From contig CM070508.1 of assembly GCA_036346375.1 (NCBI GenBank), forward strand, positions 22,574,852 through 22,638,851: a DNA stretch of 64,000 nt, given 5' to 3'. A model generated the notes under the pieces. That model was given only the letters and a program-made list of their open reading frames with translations, had not been told where the DNA came from and made no database searches. This document shows positions 58,495 to 64,000 of this stretch, piece by piece. Source of the stretch: Guadua angustifolia (lineage: Eukaryota; Streptophyta; Magnoliopsida; Poales; Poaceae). Position 1 is the stretch's first letter. The number at the start of each line of letters is the position of its first letter. The position numbers and the translations under genes are program-made.

Positions 58495-61400
58495 TGTCGG
58501 GACCCGAATTTGCAAATCCGGACCCTCGTGTATTCAGCACTAGTCCAGATCACGCTTAGTGCACACAGCCTCAACATTGGTACATATCACACCATAACCA
58601 ACGCAATAATAAGTACTTTAATTAAATACTAACTAGTTGGTCGACCTTATGGTCAAGTTACAAAGATCGCCTCGCAGGCTAAGACTTATTAAATATTCAA
58701 ATGCAATGAAATAAAATAAACTCGTGGCGCCAACCAATTTGCCACAGTAACCGACCGGGCTCGCTCCCTAGTTTGTCGGCCTCCCGATACTCCTCCTCCC
58801 GAGCAGGTTTGCTTCTTCTTCAACTGAAGTTGTGTTGTTGTGGGGTGAGTACTTTGAGCACTCAAAGAAGTCATGCATGTAATGCAATTCTAATATTCTA
58901 CATGCATGGCTTAGTACAAAGGATAGGCTATGGTTCATGTGCAAGACAAAGATTTCAAATAAACAAGAATAGATTGCAAAGCAATAAAACAAGAGTAGGA
59001 ATAGTAGCTTTCACAAGCATTTCAATTGTAATTCATTTTTCCATCCTAAGTCAAATTCATCATCACCAACCCAAGCATTTTCCATCAACAATTCATTTTT
59101 ATGAAAATCTAACCCTTGATCAGAATCACCGAAGCGATGCTCAATACCGTGAGCACGGCTATTCAATAGGTTGTACACTCGCAGAGGTTATACACTTTAC
59201 CCACAAGATACTGATCAAATACCACCAAGGCAAATAACCGTGAACGAAGCCTTTCCAAAGTTCCATCTAAACCCAAGATCGCCGCTAAGGTTTCAACACC
59301 GAGGGACTGTTACCACACCTGTGCCCCCTCTTGCGCCATGTGAGTTCTCATTCCGCTTCTCCTGCCTCACACCACCACGACAGTACCAAAGAATAGATTT
59401 CCCGGTTTACTCAGCCTAAGCCCGTCCCATTACCGAGCTTGTGGTCAGTATGAGAGACTCAGTTCAAATGCTCGCAAGGTTAAGTCCTTAGTTGACCGAG
59501 GCAAGACTAACCAAGTGTGATCTCAATTATCCAAAACCAATAAAACCAAATACGACCGCCGATTGCCACTCTTGGCCCACCGTAAACAATCTTGCCATTT
59601 GCCCCAGCCTAAATCATTTTCCCACCGGTTCTTTACCATTGCACCACGTGCCATCATCAACTCAATAACACATGTCTCATTCACAAAGCATGTTCAATAT
59701 CTCATTAAGTCAAGATTCACTTTGGTATTCCAAAATCATGAAATGTCCACGCAAGGGCTAAGCATGCTACTTGGTCTACTCAACCCATGTTGGCAAATTA
59801 TAAAAGTCCAACTATTAATCCATATCCTAGGGTGACAAAAGATTCATGGCCTACAATTATATATGACAAGGTGGCATACAAAGAACTTAGGCATTTAACT
59901 AATCCCAAAACTTATTCAAAATCATTTCTATCAAATTAGCTTGCAATAGTTTAAATCAAAATAATTTGCTCTAATAGGTCCAACATGATCAAACACAACT
60001 TGCCTTCAAAAAGTAATCGATTCGGCCCCGAGCTTGCTCTCGGTCGAACCTCTCACTCGAAACCTTCGCACTTCAACGTCTCACGCATAACGTAAACACA
60101 AACAATAAAATAAATAAACAGTGGGCAAACAGTGCTAAAAAATTCAATTAAAATTCATAAACAGAAAGATCACAATTTTACAAATTTATAGAAATTGGAA
60201 TCACTCAAATCGGAGTTAAAACGCAAAAGTTATAAGCATTTGAAATTTCAAAATATATTTAAAATCAATATACCGAATTAAATAAATATTTTCTTTTTCG
60301 AAAATCAATTATTGCGTCATCGTGACACGGTCGCCACCAGAGAGTGACACGTGGTCTCGCCGACGCCACCGACCGGCCTCGTGATGACGCCAAGATGACG
60401 CCATCGTGGACGCCAAGACGATTTCGCTTATCTCTCGACAAGTGGGTCCCACCGTGGACGTCGGCGGTGACGCCACACGCACGGCGCGGCGGCCGACGGT
60501 GGGCCCGTGCTGTCATTGTCTCATCGCGCCTGATGCTCGTCAGGCGATCGACATGCGTGGCTCGCTTTGTCGGCGACTCATGCGCCTGATGAACGTGCGG
60601 TGAGATCGACATGTGGGTCCGCTTTGTCGCCGTGCACAAAGGATCGGTGCCGTGGCACGACGGTGGCCCTCGGATTTGCATCTAACGGTGGAGATTAGAA
60701 GATGGGCTTTATTGTTTTGGGGCGACGTGGCGGAATCCGGTCGTTGATTGGAGATCGGACGGTATGGAAGCTCGACTTCGGCGGCGATGGGCGGCGGCTC
60801 TCGCTTCACCGGAGACGAAGACGACGACGTATGCGGCGGGCGTTTCCGTGGTCCTCCGGCGACGCGGCGGTGATGCTCTGACGCGCGCGACGAGGTGAGT
60901 TCGAGGGTGGCACGGCGACGGCGGAGAGTGACCCGCGGCGTTGAAACGGCTCAAGAAGTCGCGGCGGATGGCTAGAAGACTTGGCGAGCTCGCGGCGAGG
61001 CGGCGGCGTCTCGGCGATGGGAAGTGTACTGGCAGGTGCGGCGCAAATCGAGGAACACGGGAAGGGTGGCGGCGCATTAAATAGGGGCTCTTGGCGTCCG
61101 TGTTGCTATGAAATTCAGGAGGAGTCCGTATGCATGAGTCCCATGAGGAATAGGGTGGGTGACGTGGCGATCGTGAGCCGTTGATGAAGATCGAACGGCG
61201 CCACAGCGCTTAGGGTTTTCAAACGGGCAGACAAGATTTCGCCCAACACTATTCATCCGGATTTTAATTTTTTTCGATTAAAAATATTTCCTAAAATAAA
61301 ATAATTTGTTTGGGGCATTAAAAATATCGAAAAATCTCGAAAAATTCTCATAAATATTTTAAGACATTTGTGACTCAAATAAAATATTTTCAGCAAAACT

Positions 61401-61534
61401 TTATCTTAACTTTTCCATTATTTAATTAATTTGCTAAATGGTTTAATTCAAAATAAATTCAAATAATTCCAAATAAATTCCAGAAATTCAAAATACCACT
61501 AAAATGCAAGAAAAGCAAAAATTGGGATGTTACA
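58495..61534 (-). repeat. 5' LTR of element 2 (3.04 kb)
   Basis: It starts TGTAACATCCC at 61534 and ends CGGGTCCCGACA at 58495 (minus strand). It is complete, with TG...CA termini. AT-rich stretches are almost identical to the 3' LTR over long runs (for example 59641-60000 against 50865-51225), while GC-rich parts differ by many one- and two-base changes. Confidence 0.92.
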
Positions 61535-61536
61535 GC

Positions 61537-62950
61537 CGATCCATCATCAACCATGCAACCAACACTTTCGTTCAATCGGCCTCTCGGCCGGTCGACCTAG
61601 ATAGGGTTCCCCTGTTCCAAGGATCGATTCCACCAAAGAATCCGATCCCGCCTAGAGTATTCACATACACCAAACCTTGTGCTCCTTTACCTGAGTTACC
61701 GACCGATAAGAAAAACGAGTTCGACCGACTACCTCAACAACAGCTGGTCCAGTTGATCAACGACCGAGTTTGCACTCGAAGCGGGATGATGCCACCCTAA
61801 TTGGCAAAACCCTAACGCCACGTTAGCCAGTAGTGTTAATTGGGCCGATCGAATTTCTGCCGTGCTGAGAGATCAATTCGGCTTGCAGCCCAAGGGCAAG
61901 GTAATCGGCTATAGGAAGTCGTACTCAGATTACATAGATAGAATGGCTTATCCACACAATTATAGGATCCCTGATTTTTCCAAGTTTTCAGGAGATGACT
62001 CTGTCACCACCCTTGAGCACATCGGACGATTCATTGCCCAATGCGGTGAAGCTGCCCAGTCCGATGGGCTAAGGATTAGATTGTTTTCATTATCATTGAC
62101 TGGAACTGCTTTCACGTGGTTCATAAATCTTCCTCCAAATTCGATCCACTTCTGGAACGATTTAGAGAGTCGATTTCATGAATACTTCTTCACTGGAAGC
62201 CAGGAGCTCAGAATCGCCGATTTGAGCTCAGTCCGACAGAAGTCTGGAGAATCGGCAATTGAGTACATTAAGAGATTCAGGAAGGTTAGGAGTCGGTGTT
62301 TTAGTGTAACTTTGCCCGATAATCAGTTAGCCGATTTGGCTTTCCATGGTTTAATTTCCCCATTAAAGGAAAATTTTGACGGGCAAGAATTCACTGATTT
62401 GAGTCACCTCCTGCACCGAGTATCAGCTCAAGAAAGTTGTTTCTCTAATAATAATGGCTTCAAAAATGAGTTTAAGAATAATGAAGACAATATACAATTG
62501 GTTTTAGAGGATAGCTGATTACAATCCGTAGAGGAGCCAGTCATGAATGAGGAAGTCGACCCTTTTTCGATCAACATGGTCCACTGCTCAAGCAAAGGAA
62601 AGGGACCTATGGACGAAGAACCTAAGCCGATCCAACGGGTCAACATTCAGTCCAGTTCGAAGGGTAGTGATACACTCGAAATTACGATCGGCTCGTTCCA
62701 AATAGAAGCCGATCAAAATGGCAAAAACTCGACAATTAAATCAAATGGAGAGTTGCAAGTCGGGTGATGGTATAAGGCTGAAAAATATCCATGAAAACCA
62801 GCACCCAGACTTAAGCCAACTTTTTCTCTATTATTTGAGGAATATGAAAGAGCAGATAGTCGGCAAGGGCAGCGTTCTCATCGACAAGATAATTGGCTAA
62901 ATGATTTGGAAAGAGCTCATCGACGACACCCCCCCATGGACATCAACATG
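61537..62950 (+). pseudogene. gag: gag of the Tat/RIRE2-like element
   Basis: An N-terminal part (61537-61797: DLDRVPLFQGSIPPKNPIPP ... PTDKKNEFDRLPQQQLVQLI) ends at a stop. The capsid domain follows at 61862-62518: RIPDFSKFSGDDSVTTLEHI, RLFSLSLTGTAFTWFINLPP, WNDLESRFHEYFFTGSQELR, SAIEYIKRFRKVRSRCFSV, LADLAFHGLISPLKENFDGQ. This is the retrotransposon gag fold common in grass Tat-lineage elements, from memory. Downstream pieces (62543-62767; 62880-63010 with MDINMVFTLP) are linker remnants. There is no zinc knuckle and no pol. Confidence 0.85.
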
Positions 62951-63141
62951 GTGTTTACTCTGCCAGTCGAAATTAAAATAAAGACAGAATCGGCTAAAGA
63001 GGCATTCATCTAGCTATGAATTGGCCGCACGAGGAAGCTAAGGGTGTATCGGCTACTTAATGTCCAATAGCCGGTGAAGTACAAGCCGATGATGGAGATT
63101 TTTGGAAGATAACAAGTTATCTCCCAAAAATGGGGGGCATA

Positions 63142-63825
63142 TGTTTGCACCCAAATTCGCAAGTATGGTCAACATCAGAAGTCCGGGTCAACTAAACATG
63201 GAAAGAATGTAACTTAGGAATATCTCAAAAATCTGTTTGGAAGGAGAGACCGACATGGATATCGCTCATCGATTTGGAAAAGAAGAGACCGACACACGGA
63301 TCGCTCATCATATTTGGAAAGGAGAGGCCGATATGGATACTACTTGTCAAACGATTCTATCGGGACTCTGGTCGGCTAGAGGCTATATAAGACATCCAGA
63401 GACAAGGAGAAAAGGCGCCCAGAGCCAACCCACAAACACGAATCTACTTTTCCTTTACTTTCCTGTCAATTAGGAGTAACTAATTTAGCTTGTAATCTTT
63501 CATCTGTAATACTCTTGGATCAATCGAAGCGCGATCGCCGGTATTGATCTTTGTTGCATTACACCCTTTTGGTTCATCTTTTTCTTCGATCTTGTTGCGA
63601 TCGCCTTTTTCGGGAAGAAGTGGTGCATTTACCCCATCCATTTTTCCGCCGGATCGACTAGACTTACTGCTCTTTGATCGAAATCGACTTGCATAAGTCG
63701 ATTAGATCTATTTATCTTCTTGCCGATTGCAAGGTCAAATCGGCTGGCACGCCTACACACTTGAACCCGGTGTTCGTCCGGTGTGTTGAGGCTGAAAACC
63801 CTCCGTCAAGTTTTTGGTGTCAACA
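63142..63825 (+). repeat. 3' LTR of the gag-only element (684 bp)
   Basis: A tract AAAAATGGGGGGCATA precedes TGTTTGCACCC, and the LTR ends TTTTTGGTGTCAACA. It carries a TATA box (GGCTATATAAG, 63381-63391) and three variant copies of GGAGAGACCGACATGGAT-type repeats (63243-63340), a plausible enhancer-like region. The partner LTR is outside the window or lost. Confidence 0.82.
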
Positions 63826-64000
63826 GTTTCCAAAAAGGGAAAGTTTTCAAAAATGGCCCAAATAAATCCAAATAAAATCCAGAAAAATCAAATAAAATTC
63901 AATTAAATTATTTTGAAAATTTTTGGGGTATTTCAATAAGCATGAGTTGCACGTGTATTTAAGTGGCCTTAGGGCTACTTGAGTGGATAATCGAAGATAG
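63826..64000. other. AT-rich flank resembling Tekay LTR sequence
   Basis: AAATAAATCCAAATAAAATCC-type runs resemble the U3 of element 2's LTR (52690-52735). This may be another LTR fragment continuing beyond the window. No gene is present. Confidence 0.3.

Larger units (their letters stand above)
49779..61534 (-). mobile_element. Ty3-gypsy Tekay-type element 2 (minus strand)
   Basis: The 5' LTR is 58495-61534, PBS 58478-58490, leader ORF 57829-58290, gag-pol 57228 down to about 52870, PPT near 52775-52795 (AAGGGGGGGGAGG on the minus strand), and 3' LTR 52774 down to about 49779. Domain order, PBS and LTR termini match element 1. The 3' LTR lacks about its last 80 bp at the low-coordinate end, so no target duplication can be tested. 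Small indels break every frame. Confidence 0.92.
61535..63825 (+). mobile_element. gag-only LTR element, 3' part (Tat/RIRE2-like), 5' end lost at element 2
   Basis: It begins abruptly inside a gag reading frame at the element 2 LTR boundary and ends with a complete 3' LTR. Only ~600 bp separate the gag frame from the LTR, with no protease, RT or integrase, so it was non-autonomous or internally deleted. The rest of its 5' side is not found beyond element 2's other end at 49779. Confidence 0.75.

Overview
The window is retrotransposon-dense DNA from a grass (Poaceae) nuclear chromosome. The evidence is Tekay/Del-type chromoviral Ty3-gypsy elements with roughly 3-kb LTRs, a SIRE/Maximus-type Ty1-copia element, an En/Spm CACTA transposon carrying a Ulp1-like peptidase gene, and several grass-type MITEs. 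I find no convincing intact host gene. No species can be named from sequence alone.

Layout. (1) 1-11,688: a plus-strand Tekay-type gypsy element (element 1). Its left LTR is cut by the window edge and its right LTR is complete. Between them are a primer-binding site, a leader ORF, and a gag-pol frame with five nonsense codons and a mutated protease active site. (2) 11,690-14,870: two MITEs, a degenerate ~170-bp tandem repeat, and AT-rich sequence of unknown origin. (3) 14,871-~30,963: a nest. A short LTR element has its 3' LTR split by a large copia element at 16,386-30,931 (target duplication AAAGG). That copia element has outward LTR termini in plus orientation, but its whole interior (gag, pol and an extra 3' ORF) lies on the minus strand. 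Inside it sit two oppositely oriented solo LTRs of one family and a hAT-type MITE, each with target duplications. (4) 31,000-32,920: unrecognised, locally GC-rich DNA. (5) 32,921-45,499: a MITE split by a 12.3-kb CACTA element (33,030-45,332, TSD AGT). The CACTA element holds a TNP2-type transposase gene, a second gene combining an En/Spm-type domain, a DUF8039-like region and a Ulp1 peptidase, and a strange central array of the subterminal motif. (6) 46,431-48,083: a solo copia-type LTR with perfect TSD GATCT. (7) 48,100-49,778: part of a diverged Tekay-type LTR. (8) 49,779-61,534: a second Tekay-type element (element 2) on the minus strand, related to element 1. (9) 61,535-63,825: the 3' part of a gag-only element with its 3' LTR; from memory the gag resembles Tat/RIRE2-type proteins.

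How the parts relate. Elements 1 and 2 belong to one broad family. They share LTR ends, PBS, a leader ORF starting with the same residues, gag N-terminus, and pol. The copia nest is the most unusual structure: termini and target duplication show one plus-oriented insertion, yet the coding interior is inverted, which implies an inversion or autointegration-like event anchored in the two LTRs. The CACTA element's two genes are both on the minus strand, transposase first and Ulp1 gene second.

Limits. Many frames are broken. Some breaks look like C-to-T decay of methylated DNA. Others, especially in element 2, are small indels concentrated at CG and CWG sites while AT-rich LTR stretches match nearly perfectly, so residual consensus error at methylated cytosines is a serious alternative. 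Domain names come from remembered family motifs; no database search was run.
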